From NCBI RefSeq assembly GCF_016481275.1, contig NZ_JAEMNW010000002.1, forward strand, positions 868,001 through 932,000: a stretch of 64,000 bases of DNA, read 5' to 3'. Under the pieces are notes generated by a model. It worked only from the letters and a program-made list of their open reading frames with translations, was not told where the DNA came from and ran no database searches. Made by a program: the position numbers and the translations under genes. The stretch is from Antrihabitans auranticaus. GTDB lineage: Bacteria > Actinomycetota > Actinomycetes > Mycobacteriales > Mycobacteriaceae. Every line of letters begins with the position of its first letter. Position 1 is the stretch's first letter. Positions 37,058-45,182 of this stretch are shown piece by piece.

Positions 37058-37099
37058 CGTGCGCGGTTGGCGACTCCATAGCCTCCCTAACCGCGCACG
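37058..37099. terminator. Imperfect palindrome between convergent genes
   Basis: Inverted repeat with 11-base perfect arms CGTGCGCGGTT (37058-37068) and AACCGCGCACG (37089-37099) and a 20-nt loop that can pair further (GGC with GCC). It lies between the SRPBCC stop and the TetR stop. Its left half matches 19 of 21 positions of the left arm of the palindrome at 17415-17462, indicating a shared element. Confidence 0.6.
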
Positions 37100-37731
37100 G
37101 GCGTCAGCTTCAAGTACTGGGTGGCCATTGCCGCGCCGAAACGAGTTGTGTGCGTGACGATTTGATCGGGCTCGAGCTCGAGTACGCCCGAGAGCCACGC
37201 GACGAGTAATTCGTAGAAGCCGCCGATGCCGATGAGGACGTCCATCCGCAGTGCCGTTTCGTCGACACCGGACTTGAGGTGCGGTGTGGCAGCCGCGACG
37301 ATCAGGTCCGTCGCGTCCTGGAGTGCGGACGCGCGCCGATCCTCGAGCACGGTGCTGCCGGCGTGGTGGCCGAGCATGATCTGCGCGCGGCCGGGATCCT
37401 GGGTGATCCGATCGACGACCGCTGTGATGACGATGCGCAAAGTTTCCAGGGGCGGCTGCTCCGCGTTTTCCGCCAGCACGTCGGCGACGAGCTCGAGGAC
37501 CTCTGTACGGACGCTGTCCCACACCGCGACGAGCATGGCGTCGCGGTCTTCGAAAACCTCATAGAAGTATCTGTCGTTCAGTGATGTGCGGGCGCAGACG
37601 CCGCGCATCGTCACTGCTGCCCAGCCGTTTTCGCTCCAGATCTCGGTCGCGGCAGCGATGAGCCGCTGCCGTCGCTCGGTCCGGCGCTCGTCTGCGGTTC
37701 GACCGCCCCAGGTTCCTGCTGCTGCCCGCAC
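37087..37731 (-). CDS. TetR-family transcriptional regulator
   Basis: A 214-residue TetR-type repressor. The N-terminal helix-turn-helix is at about 22-70 (RRQRLIAAATEIWSENGWAAVTM, split by a turn, then RTSLNDRYFYEVFEDRDAML). The C-terminal ligand domain ends near VTHTTRFGAAMATQYL. GTG at 37731 is preferred; the long frame upstream is non-family sequence. It is divergent from the di-iron protein and monooxygenase genes, its probable targets. The coding 3' end overlaps the terminator-like repeat at 37058-37099. Confidence 0.88.
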   Translation of the reverse strand: MRAAAGTWGGRTADERRTERRQRLIAAATEIWSENGWAAVTMRGVCARTSLNDRYFYEVFEDRDAMLVAVWDSVRTEVLELVADVLAENAEQPPLETLRIVITAVVDRITQDPGRAQIMLGHHAGSTVLEDRRASALQDATDLIVAAATPHLKSGVDETALRMDVLIGIGGFYELLVAWLSGVLELEPDQIVTHTTRFGAAMATQYLKLTPVRG

Positions 37732-37740
37732 CCCTACATC

Positions 37741-37769
37741 TTGACAACCTCGACGAGCGACCACAAACT
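37741..37769 (+). promoter_or_regulatory. Promoter -35/-10 for ferritin-like/monooxygenase operon
   Basis: A consensus -35 TTGACA (37741-37746) is followed after 17 bp by a weak -10 CAAACT (37764-37769). Transcription would begin near 37776, upstream of the operator-like repeat at 37788-37805 and the ribosome site AGGAGAACA before the ATG at 37829. Confidence 0.45.
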
Positions 37770-37787
37770 GGTGGCAGGCGCGGCCAA

Positions 37788-37805
37788 TGGTGGCGAGCGC
37801 CACCA
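37788..37805. promoter_or_regulatory. Inverted repeat, putative TetR operator
   Basis: TGGTGGC-N4-GCCACCA, perfect 7-bp arms, lies in the 97-bp divergent gap between the TetR gene and the di-iron gene, just downstream of the predicted start site. A further CTGGTGGC at 37768-37775 could pair with the same right arm. The adjacent TetR protein is the likely binder. Confidence 0.5.
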
Positions 37806-37828
37806 GCACGGCTGGAAGTAGGAGAACA

Positions 37829-38752
37829 ATGGCGTTCGAATACAGCGACATGCTTCGCACTATCGAAGACAAGCAATGGGCACTGGCCGACATCGACTGG
37901 GAGGCACCGGGAGCCGAGCTGATCACAGCCGAGCAGCACCCGAAATTGAAAGCCTTCATGTCCGACCTGGTCTGGATCGAACACGTCGGTGCGCGGGGGT
38001 TCGCGGCGATGGTGCCGAAGGCTCCGTTCGATGATCTGAAACAGATCTACACCTACTTCCACGCCGAGGAGCAGCGGCACGCGAACGCGGAGCTGGCCCT
38101 CATGCGCCGGTGGGGGATGGTCAAAAAAGGCGAAATGCCAGTGCCCAACAAGAACATTCGACTCGTCATCGAATGGCTCGACCGCTATGGCGACGACCTC
38201 TCCCTGGCAGTTCTCGGATCCGTGATCCCTGCGTTGGAAACCGCGCTCGACGGCGCTCTGGTGAAGTTCTTGCTCGACGAGGTCGACGACCCGATCTGTG
38301 CGGAGGTGTTCCGCAATATCAACAACGACGAATCACGGCATCTTGCCGTGGGCTTCCAGGTATTGGACCACCTCGGGGCGAGCCCGCTTCGCAAGCACGC
38401 TGTCGAGCTTGCCGGCACCGCATTGCAGCCGACCGTCATTCTCGGCCTGCTGCTCTACACCCCGCTGCTCACCCGAATGATCACCAACGTGGCGGCGATG
38501 GGCCTTTCGGAGGAGAAGCTGTACAACGCGGTGCGGCGTTACGAGGCTGTTGGACAGCGCAGCCGCAACACTCGCCGCCTGCCCGTCTACCACATCATCA
38601 AGCACCACGCCTCGCTCGCGGTGAACCACACCCAGCCGTTCCAGTTCCTTGCCGAATCGTTGAACGTCGCGATCGATCATTTCCCGGTCAGGTTGCTCGG
38701 CAAGGTACCGTCCTGGACGGAAGAGCTTACATACGAACCGATCTCGCGATGA
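37829..38752 (+). CDS. Ferritin-like di-iron protein
   Basis: A 307-residue helical protein with a carboxylate-bridged di-iron signature: two E-x-x-H motifs, E81-x-x-H84 in FHAEEQRHANAE and E168-x-x-H171 in NNDESRHLAVG, plus a first-helix Glu in WIEHVGARGF. Such proteins in actinobacteria can be hydroxylases or desaturase-like oxygenases. ATG at 37829 follows AGGAGAACA. The stop overlaps the start of the monooxygenase (ATGA). The pairing suggests an oxidation pathway for a lipid or hydrocarbon; the substrate is unknown. Confidence 0.87.
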   Translation: MAFEYSDMLRTIEDKQWALADIDWEAPGAELITAEQHPKLKAFMSDLVWIEHVGARGFAAMVPKAPFDDLKQIYTYFHAEEQRHANAELALMRRWGMVKKGEMPVPNKNIRLVIEWLDRYGDDLSLAVLGSVIPALETALDGALVKFLLDEVDDPICAEVFRNINNDESRHLAVGFQVLDHLGASPLRKHAVELAGTALQPTVILGLLLYTPLLTRMITNVAAMGLSEEKLYNAVRRYEAVGQRSRNTRRLPVYHIIKHHASLAVNHTQPFQFLAESLNVAIDHFPVRLLGKVPSWTEELTYEPISR

Positions 38753-40242
38753 ACCAGGTCGCGACCGTCCTCATAGTCGGCGCCGGTTTCGCGGGATTGG
38801 GCACCGCAATCCGGTTGCAGCAGTCCGGCATCGACGACTTCGTGATCCTGGAGCGCGGCGACGAAGTCGGCGGTACCTGGCGCGACAACACCTATCCCGG
38901 TGCGGCATGCGACATTCCGTCGCTGCTGTACTCGTACTCGTTTGCGCAGAACCCGACGTGGTCACGCGCATACTCGAGCGGCGCGGAGATTCTTCGCTAC
39001 ATCGAGCACATCGTCGACAAGTTCGACCTGCGGCGCCACATCCAGTTCCGGGCCACGGTGACCGGTCTCGAGTTCGACGAGCCTGCCGGTCGTTGGACTG
39101 TGCGCACAGCCGGCGGGCGGACCTACTACGGCCGGACCGTTGTCATGGCGGCAGGTCCGCTGGCAAATCCCAGCTGGCCCGATATTCGTGGACTCGACAC
39201 CTATGCGGGCCACAAAATTCACAGCGCGCGTTGGGATCACGGCTACGACATGGCGGGAAAACGAGTAGCAGTAGTCGGAACAGGCGCCAGCGCGGTCCAG
39301 ATCGTCCCGGAACTCGTGGCGGCGGCGCGCAGCGTCAAGGTGTTTCAGCGCACGCCGGGTTGGGTGTTGCCACGGCTCGATTTCGGGCATCCGGGCTGGG
39401 CGAAGTTCGCATTCGGACGAATACCGATGGCGGAGAATGCCGCTCGGCAGGCATGTTACTGGGGTCATGAAGCGATGGCGGTCGGGATGGTCTGGAATTC
39501 GCCGGTCACCACGGCCATCCAGCTCGCCGCCAAAGCGAATCTACGCAGGCAAGTGCGGGATTCGTGGTTGCGACGTCAGTTGACACCGGATTTCCGTGCG
39601 GGTTGCAAACGCATGCTGGTCAGCAGCGACTTCTACCCGGCGTTGCAGCGCGACAACTGCAAGCTCGTCACCTGGCCGATCGCGACGTTGTCGCCCGCTG
39701 GCATTCGGACGGCGGACGGGATCGAGCACGAACTCGATTGTATTGTCTTTGCAACAGGATTCGACGTCTGCAAGGCGGGAACGCCTTTCCCTGTGACGGG
39801 CCTGCACGGTCGGCTGCTGGCGGACGAATGGGCGCGGGGAGCGTACGCGTACAAGAGCGTCAGCGTCTCGGGCTATCCCAACCTGTTCCTCACGTTCGGG
39901 CCGAATTCCGGTCCGGGCCATAACTCTGCGCTGGTCTACATGGAGGCGCAGATCTCCTACATCGTGAAGGCGGTTCGCAAGATCGTCAGCGACGAGATCC
40001 GGGTATTCGACGTGCGGAAGGCGCGCCAGGACGAGTTCAACGCCGATATTCAGGAGCGGCTAGCCAGTACTACCTGGAACTCGGGCTGCAAGAGCTGGTA
40101 CCTCACCGCGGACGGGTTCAACGCGACGATGTATCCGGGATTCGCGACCCAGTTCACGCGTCAACTCGCGAAGGTGGACCTGCACGATTACCGGGTGCGC
40201 AAGGGGTATCGCACGCTGCATCCGGTGGCAGCGACGGCGTGA
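38749..40242 (+). CDS. Flavin monooxygenase, Baeyer-Villiger type
   Basis: A 497-residue FAD- and NADPH-dependent monooxygenase similar to EthA/MymA/AlmA-class enzymes. The FAD site is GAGFAG (about 11-16), the NADPH site is GTGASA, and the Baeyer-Villiger fingerprint F/Y-x-G-x3-H-x3-W-D is at 152-163 (YAGHKIHSARWD). WRDNTYPGAACD and the LTFGPNSGPGHNS segment are typical. It is coupled to the di-iron protein by a 4-bp overlap. A role in oxidising long-chain ketones, alkanes or terpenoids is plausible. A long frame upstream is a shadow of the previous gene. Confidence 0.92.
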   Translation: MNQVATVLIVGAGFAGLGTAIRLQQSGIDDFVILERGDEVGGTWRDNTYPGAACDIPSLLYSYSFAQNPTWSRAYSSGAEILRYIEHIVDKFDLRRHIQFRATVTGLEFDEPAGRWTVRTAGGRTYYGRTVVMAAGPLANPSWPDIRGLDTYAGHKIHSARWDHGYDMAGKRVAVVGTGASAVQIVPELVAAARSVKVFQRTPGWVLPRLDFGHPGWAKFAFGRIPMAENAARQACYWGHEAMAVGMVWNSPVTTAIQLAAKANLRRQVRDSWLRRQLTPDFRAGCKRMLVSSDFYPALQRDNCKLVTWPIATLSPAGIRTADGIEHELDCIVFATGFDVCKAGTPFPVTGLHGRLLADEWARGAYAYKSVSVSGYPNLFLTFGPNSGPGHNSALVYMEAQISYIVKAVRKIVSDEIRVFDVRKARQDEFNADIQERLASTTWNSGCKSWYLTADGFNATMYPGFATQFTRQLAKVDLHDYRVRKGYRTLHPVAATA

Positions 40243-40267
40243 TTCGAGCTGTGCATAGTCTGGGGGA

Positions 40268-43200
40268 ATGGTTCTCCTCGTAGCCAACCGCGGCGAGATC
40301 GCGCTGCGCATCATCCGCACCGCACACGAACTCGGAATGGCGACGGTGGCCGTCTACGCCGCGGACGACGCGGACAGTCCACATGTGCACGCGGCGGACA
40401 AGGCGGTCGCGCTCAACGGTAGCGGCGCGCAGGCCTATCTCGACCACTCGGCGATTCTGCGCGCTGCCGCGGACTCGGGAGCCGACCTCGTCCACCCCGG
40501 TTACGGCTTTCTCAGCGAGAACGCAGAATTCGCCCGCGCATGCGGGCGTGCCGGCGTGACCTTCGTCGGGCCCGCACCGGAGGTCCTGGACGTCTTCGGA
40601 AACAAGTCGGCTGCACGCGCGGCAGCAGTCGGTGCGGGTGTCCCGGTGTTGCCCGCGACGGTTGGACCGAGTTCGCTGGCGGATGTTCGTGCCTTCTTTG
40701 CCAGTAGGTCCGGCGGCATCATGATCAAGGCGCTCGCCGGTGGCGGGGGTCGCGGTATGCGGATCGTGCGCAACGAAACCGACCTCGAACCCGCGTACCA
40801 GGTGTGCGCGTCGGAGGCGGAGCGCTCGTTCGGGGATTCCGCGGTGTTCGCCGAGGAGTTGTTCGACGCTGCCCGCCACATCGAGGTTCAAGTGGTCGGC
40901 TCGACCGATTCGTGCGTTGCGCTCGGCGATCGCGACTGCAGTTTGCAGCGCCGACAGCAGAAGCTCGTGGAAATCGCACCTGCACAGGGTATTTCACCGA
41001 CGCTGCGGCGAGAGCTCCACGAAGCTGCTGTGCGGGTAGCCGCAAGCGCAAGGCTTGACGGTGTCGGCACCGTCGAATTCCTCGTTGCCGGCGACCGGTT
41101 CGTTTTCCTCGAGGTCAATCCACGAATTCAGGTCGAGCACACCATCACCGAAGAGGTGACGGGCATCGATCTCGTCGGCGTCCAGTTGGCCCTGGCCACC
41201 GGGGCGGCATTCGGTGAACTCGGCCTACCGCCGGGCGTCACCGCCGCCTGCGGTGCCGTCTCCGGTGATCCGATTGCGATGCGCGGCATCGCGATTCAGA
41301 CACGCGTGAACATGGAGTCGATGGCCCCCGACGGAACGCCGACTCCGTCGGGTGGCACGCTGGTGAACTTCGCTCCGCCGACCGGTCCAGGCGTGCGCGT
41401 CGATACGTTCGGCCGTCCGGGACTGACTCCGAGCATGCGCTACGACTCGTTGCTGGCGAAGGTCATCACGCACGTGCGGTCGTCTTCCTTCCCCGCGGCG
41501 TTGCGCAAGGCTCAGGTCGCCCTGGACGAATTCATCATCGAGGGGATTGCCACCAACGCAGGGTTCCTGCGGCTTCTCCTCGCAGACCCGGATGTGCAAT
41601 CCGGCGTTGTCGCAACCACATTCCTCGCCGGGCGGCTACCTGAGCTGGCGGCCGAGGCACAGTCTCGGTCGCCGCGCACCTCGCAGTCGACGGTGGAACT
41701 GCGCGCAGACGAGGACGTCGTTCGCGCGCCCATGGCCGGCACCGTCGTCGAGATCGCGCCGGAAGGCATCATCGTCACCGCTGGCGCGCAGCTTGTCATG
41801 CTCGAGGCGATGAAGATGCAGCATGTGCTGACGGCGCCTCGCGGTGCGGTCACTGTGCGCAGTCTCGTGTCACCCGGTCACGTTGTCGGACCGGGCGATC
41901 CACTCGTCGTATTCCGGCCGACCGGTACCGATACCGGGCACGTTGCGGCAGACTCGACCGACCTCGACCTGGTTCGGCCCGACCTCGCCGAGATCCACGC
42001 CCGGCACGAAGCAGCCCTCGACCCGGCGCGGCCGGAGGCGGTTGCCAAGCGCCGCAAGCTGGCTCGCCGCACAGCGCGCGAGAACATCGCCGACCTCGTC
42101 GACCAGGATTCCTTCGTCGAATACGGGTCGCTGGTTCTCGCCGCCCAGAAGACCCGCCGCTCCGAAGCGGACCTCATCGCGAACACTCCCGCGGACGGGC
42201 TGGTCGGTGGCATCGCCACGATCGGCGCAGCGACTTTCGGGACACGCGCCGCCGAGTGCGTGGTGCTGTCCTACGACTACACCGTCCTGGCAGGGACTCA
42301 GGGCAAGTACAACCATGCCAAGACGGATCGACTCTTCGACCTGGCTGCCCGCAAGCGGGTGCCGATTGTGCTGTTCGCAGAGGGCGGCGGCGGTCGGCCC
42401 GGAGACACCGACGGTGGTCTCGCGGCGGGGCTCGAGCTTGCGACGTTCAGGTCTCTTGCCGCACTCAACGGGCAAGTTCCGCTCGTAGCAGTGGTTTCGG
42501 GACGGTGCTTCGCGGGCAACGCCGCTCTTGCCGGAGTGTGCAATGTCATCATCGCCACGCCTGACGCCAACATCGGCATGGGCGGTCCGGCGATGATCGA
42601 GGGCGGTGGGCTCGGCACCTGCCGCCCGGAGGACATCGGTCCGATCGAGGTGCAGCGCCGCAACGGCGTTGTCGACCTCGTAGCTCGCGACGAACAGCAC
42701 GCTGTTGCGCTCACCAAGCGGTTCCTCTCGTATTTTCAAGGGCCCGAACCCGATTGGGAGGCTCCCGACCCACGGCTCGCCCGGCACGTCGTACCCGAAA
42801 ATCGCTTGCGGTCCTACGACGTCCGCCGGGCAATCGAGGCGGTCGTCGACGTGGACTCTGCGCTAGAGTTGCGCGCCGACTACGGCGTCGGCGTCGTGAC
42901 GGCCCTGGTCCGCGTCGAAGGCGTGCCGTACGCCCTGATCGCCAACAGCGGTCACCACCTGGGCGGCGCGATCGATGCCGAGGCGTCCGACAAGCTGGGG
43001 GACTTCCTGGCGCTGTGCGAGGCGTTCCGGCTACCCGTCGTTTCGCTCTGCGATACACCAGGATTCATGGTGGGGCCCGAGGCAGAAAAGGAGGCGACCG
43101 TACGACGGTTCGGGCGGCTGTTCGTAGTCGGCGCGCGCCTGACCGTTCCGTTCGGAACCATCATTCTGCGCAAGGGATACGGACTCGGCGCGATGGCGAT

Positions 43201-43465
43201 GGCGGCCGGATCGTTTCACGCCTCCGCGTTCACCGTCGCCTGGCCGACAGGCGAGATCGGCGGTATGGGACTCGAGGGGGCGGTCCGGCTCGGGTTCAGC
43301 AAAGAGCTTGCGGCGGTTGCCGATCCGGACGAACGGGAGAAACTGTTCCAGCAGTTCGTCGAACTTGCCTACCAGCACGGCAAGGCGCTGACCTCGGCCA
43401 CCACGTTCGAGCTGGACGAGGTCATCGATCCGGCCGACACTCGAAGGTGGATACGCACGCTGTAG
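40268..43465 (+). CDS. Single-chain multidomain acyl-CoA carboxylase (LCC-type)
   Basis: A 1065-residue fusion of all acyl-CoA carboxylase parts. The biotin carboxylase domain (about 1-440) has VANRGEIALRIIR, the ATP-grasp GGGGRGMR and EVNPRIQVEHTITEEVTG. The biotin carrier (about 470-550) carries biotinyl Lys516 in EAMKM. The carboxyltransferase (about 580-1065) includes ARENIADLVDQDSFVEYG and DTPGFMVGPEAEKEATVRR. This architecture matches the long-chain acyl-CoA carboxylase described from Mycobacterium avium subsp. paratuberculosis. It starts 26 bp after the monooxygenase and probably belongs to the same unit. Substrate chain length is inferred from the family. Confidence 0.94.
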   Translation: MVLLVANRGEIALRIIRTAHELGMATVAVYAADDADSPHVHAADKAVALNGSGAQAYLDHSAILRAAADSGADLVHPGYGFLSENAEFARACGRAGVTFVGPAPEVLDVFGNKSAARAAAVGAGVPVLPATVGPSSLADVRAFFASRSGGIMIKALAGGGGRGMRIVRNETDLEPAYQVCASEAERSFGDSAVFAEELFDAARHIEVQVVGSTDSCVALGDRDCSLQRRQQKLVEIAPAQGISPTLRRELHEAAVRVAASARLDGVGTVEFLVAGDRFVFLEVNPRIQVEHTITEEVTGIDLVGVQLALATGAAFGELGLPPGVTAACGAVSGDPIAMRGIAIQTRVNMESMAPDGTPTPSGGTLVNFAPPTGPGVRVDTFGRPGLTPSMRYDSLLAKVITHVRSSSFPAALRKAQVALDEFIIEGIATNAGFLRLLLADPDVQSGVVATTFLAGRLPELAAEAQSRSPRTSQSTVELRADEDVVRAPMAGTVVEIAPEGIIVTAGAQLVMLEAMKMQHVLTAPRGAVTVRSLVSPGHVVGPGDPLVVFRPTGTDTGHVAADSTDLDLVRPDLAEIHARHEAALDPARPEAVAKRRKLARRTARENIADLVDQDSFVEYGSLVLAAQKTRRSEADLIANTPADGLVGGIATIGAATFGTRAAECVVLSYDYTVLAGTQGKYNHAKTDRLFDLAARKRVPIVLFAEGGGGRPGDTDGGLAAGLELATFRSLAALNGQVPLVAVVSGRCFAGNAALAGVCNVIIATPDANIGMGGPAMIEGGGLGTCRPEDIGPIEVQRRNGVVDLVARDEQHAVALTKRFLSYFQGPEPDWEAPDPRLARHVVPENRLRSYDVRRAIEAVVDVDSALELRADYGVGVVTALVRVEGVPYALIANSGHHLGGAIDAEASDKLGDFLALCEAFRLPVVSLCDTPGFMVGPEAEKEATVRRFGRLFVVGARLTVPFGTIILRKGYGLGAMAMAAGSFHASAFTVAWPTGEIGGMGLEGAVRLGFSKELAAVADPDEREKLFQQFVELAYQHGKALTSATTFELDEVIDPADTRRWIRTL

Positions 43466-43553
43466 TGGGGCACATGCTCCACAATCCGGCGAAAAAGGCG
43501 GAAAACTGCTCGCCGACAGCGATAGTGGAGGCCTAGCCCCACAGGAGCCGCGA

Positions 43554-44558
43554 ATGTTGGATCGGTTGGACAGAGTGCAGAGACGGTTTCCACCCGTCGG
43601 ATTCGTCATCGCCGTCGTCTACAAGTTCGTCGACGACAGGGGCAGCTTTCTGGCTGCACTCATCACCTACTACGCGTTCGTCTCGCTGTTTCCGATTCTC
43701 CTGCTGCTGACCACCGTGCTGGGTCTCGTACTCGCCGGCAATCCCGGTCTGCAGGAACGCGTCGTGGAGTCGGCGCTCAGTCAGTTCCCCGTGATCGGCG
43801 ATCAGTTGGCGAACCCGGGCGAACTCAGTGGTGGCGGCTGGGGATTGACGATCGGCGTTGTCGGCGCCATCTACGGCGCGCTCGGTGTCGGCCAAGCGTG
43901 GCAGAACGCGATGGACACGGTGTGGTCGGTCCCACGAAACGAACGCCGCAATCCATTCCTCTCCCGCTTGCGCAGTCTCGTGCTGCTGCTGGTTCTCGGA
44001 ATCGCATTGGGCGCCACCGCCGCCCTCTCGATCGTGAGCGGTTCGTTCAGTTCCTTCGGCGGACTCGCCCACGCCGGGCTGCTTTTCGGCACCACGGTGA
44101 TCGACACCGCAGTCTTCGTCGTTGCGTTCCGGCACGGCACAGCACAGACGCTCGCTATCAAACACGTCTTGCCGGGCGCCATCGTGGCCGCGGTGTTCTG
44201 GCAACTCCTTCAGCAGTTCGGTGTCTACTACATCGCCGAGGTCGTGAAGAGCGCGAGCACGACGAACAGCGTGTTCGCCGTTGTGCTCGGCCTTTTCGCA
44301 TTCGTGTACGTAGCGGCCGCTGCCACCGTGATGTGCGCGGAAATCAACGCCGTGATCGTCGGTCACCTGTATCCGCGGGCACTGCTCGGTCCGTTCACCG
44401 ACGATGTCAGCTTGACCGCGGGCGACCGCGCCGCCTACACCGATCAGGCAAAAGCACAACGGGCCAAAGGCTTCGAGCGCGTCGATGTCACGTTCGACGA
44501 GGACGGGGACGGAATCCCCGACGAGGACCCGCGCAGTCTGCCGACCCAGGGCTCGTAG
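43554..44558 (+). CDS. YihY/BrkB family membrane protein
   Basis: A 334-residue integral membrane protein of the YihY/virulence-factor-BrkB family with about six transmembrane segments between residues 30 and 270. Family features include FVDDRGSFLAALITYYAFVSLFPIL and AWQNAMDTVWSVPRNERRNP, and FVYVAAAATVMCAEINAV. The C-terminal tail is hydrophilic and ends in an acidic DEDGDGIPDEDP segment. AGGAG lies just before the ATG. The biochemical role is unknown; some members affect envelope integrity. A gap of over 600 bp follows. Confidence 0.92.
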   Translation: MLDRLDRVQRRFPPVGFVIAVVYKFVDDRGSFLAALITYYAFVSLFPILLLLTTVLGLVLAGNPGLQERVVESALSQFPVIGDQLANPGELSGGGWGLTIGVVGAIYGALGVGQAWQNAMDTVWSVPRNERRNPFLSRLRSLVLLLVLGIALGATAALSIVSGSFSSFGGLAHAGLLFGTTVIDTAVFVVAFRHGTAQTLAIKHVLPGAIVAAVFWQLLQQFGVYYIAEVVKSASTTNSVFAVVLGLFAFVYVAAAATVMCAEINAVIVGHLYPRALLGPFTDDVSLTAGDRAAYTDQAKAQRAKGFERVDVTFDEDGDGIPDEDPRSLPTQGS

Positions 44559-44569
44559 CCGACTGAGCG

Positions 44570-44770
44570 TCAGGGGGAAGCGGGAACGCACATCGTCCAC
44601 GGATGGTAGGTGGCGGCGTTGACGTCCTCGCCTGCGCGCAGCGGTTTACCCATGTGTCGGGCCATGAGAGCTCCGATCGTCGCCTTGAACGAATGATCAT
44701 TCAGCACAATTCCGGTTGCGCTGTTTGGCCAGAACGAACCCTTTCGCTGCAGGTCATCCGGGGTTACCAT
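44570..44770 (-). CDS. Possible small protein of 66 residues (doubtful)
   Basis: A reverse-strand frame from ATG 44770 encoding 66 residues, beginning MVTPDDLQRKG and ending with PWTMCVPASP. Third-position GC is moderately high (roughly 70 percent by eye, lower than in neighbouring genes), and there is no ribosome site upstream. I recognise no family. It could be a remnant or a chance frame; its start coincides with the predicted -10 of the RNA locus on the opposite strand. Confidence 0.2.
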   Translation of the reverse strand: MVTPDDLQRKGSFWPNSATGIVLNDHSFKATIGALMARHMGKPLRAGEDVNAATYHPWTMCVPASP

Positions 44771-44776
44771 AGATCT

Positions 44777-45160
44777 CGGAAGTAGCCTGAGCGTGGTGGG
44801 TCCTCCTGCAGGGGACCCACCTAGGACCTTTCCGAACCGGGCGACGACGAGGGTCGTCGTGTTGTGAGTCAGCAGTAACTCGGTTCCCAAGATCTGAATA
44901 ACGAAGGTTGCTTTCAACGGTAAGGAATCGCGATGGGTCTAAACGCTCATCACGGTGGAAGCTGATACGAACAGCTCGACGTGACTGGGAACGGTCGCAG
45001 ACGGTATGCGTGTCAGGCGAGCAGATGTCAATGTGTGTGGCATCGCGCGAGCAGGCTGACTCTGCCCCCAGGGAAGCCGCGAACATCGTGGATGGCACCC
45101 AATTGTGCGAGGCCGCCGTGGGCAACCTCCGCTCGGGAATCGAGCGGAGGTTACTTGTTT
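44777..45160 (+). ncRNA. Candidate structured non-coding RNA, about 385 nt
   Basis: A stretch with no plausible coding frame, a -10-like TACCAT at 44765-44770, and at least three perfect stems. Stem 1 is GGTGGGTCC/GGACCCACC at 44795-44821, with nine pairs. Stem 2 is CGACGAC-GAGG-GTCGTCG at 44842-44859. The third is the terminator stem of twelve pairs at 45124-45152. A weaker stem is GATGTC/GGCATC near 45023-45044. Known RNAs such as RNase P RNA, tmRNA and SRP RNA are not recognised. A 6S-like actinobacterial RNA such as Ms1 is a candidate I cannot confirm. Ends are approximate. Confidence 0.5.
45124..45160 (+). terminator. Strong intrinsic terminator of the RNA locus
   Basis: Perfect 12-bp stem, AACCTCCGCTCG paired with CGAGCGGAGGTT, five-base loop, then a T-rich ACTTGTTT. 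Read on the + strand it is a rho-independent terminator lying 565 bp beyond the YihY stop, with no gene between. That distance is the main evidence for a separate transcript. On the reverse strand it lacks a T run. Confidence 0.75.
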
Positions 45161-45182
45161 CTGGGAACTTCCTTGCGGGGGA

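Larger units (their letters stand above)
44559..45182. other. 624-bp gap: candidate RNA locus and small doubtful ORF
   Basis: The left part (44559-44770) contains a 66-codon reverse-strand frame of doubtful status. The right part (about 44777-45160) has several perfect hairpins and ends in a strong intrinsic terminator, with no convincing protein frame on either strand. It reads best as a transcribed structured RNA bounded by the YihY gene and the reverse-strand DUF732 gene. Confidence 0.55.

Noticed and set aside
43465-43542. GTGGGGC/GCCCCAC repeat between carboxylase and YihY genes
   Set aside because: Only 7-bp arms 64 bases apart; chance is likely and no T run follows.
44771-44917. Upstream extension of the small reverse-strand frame at 44570
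   Set aside because: It runs through the strong GGTGGGTCC/GGACCCACC hairpin and has no ribosome site.
44777-45160. Identity as RNase P RNA, tmRNA or SRP RNA
   Set aside because: The conserved core strings expected for these (such as the RNase P GAGGAAAGTC core or the tmRNA tag frame and CCA end) are not seen.
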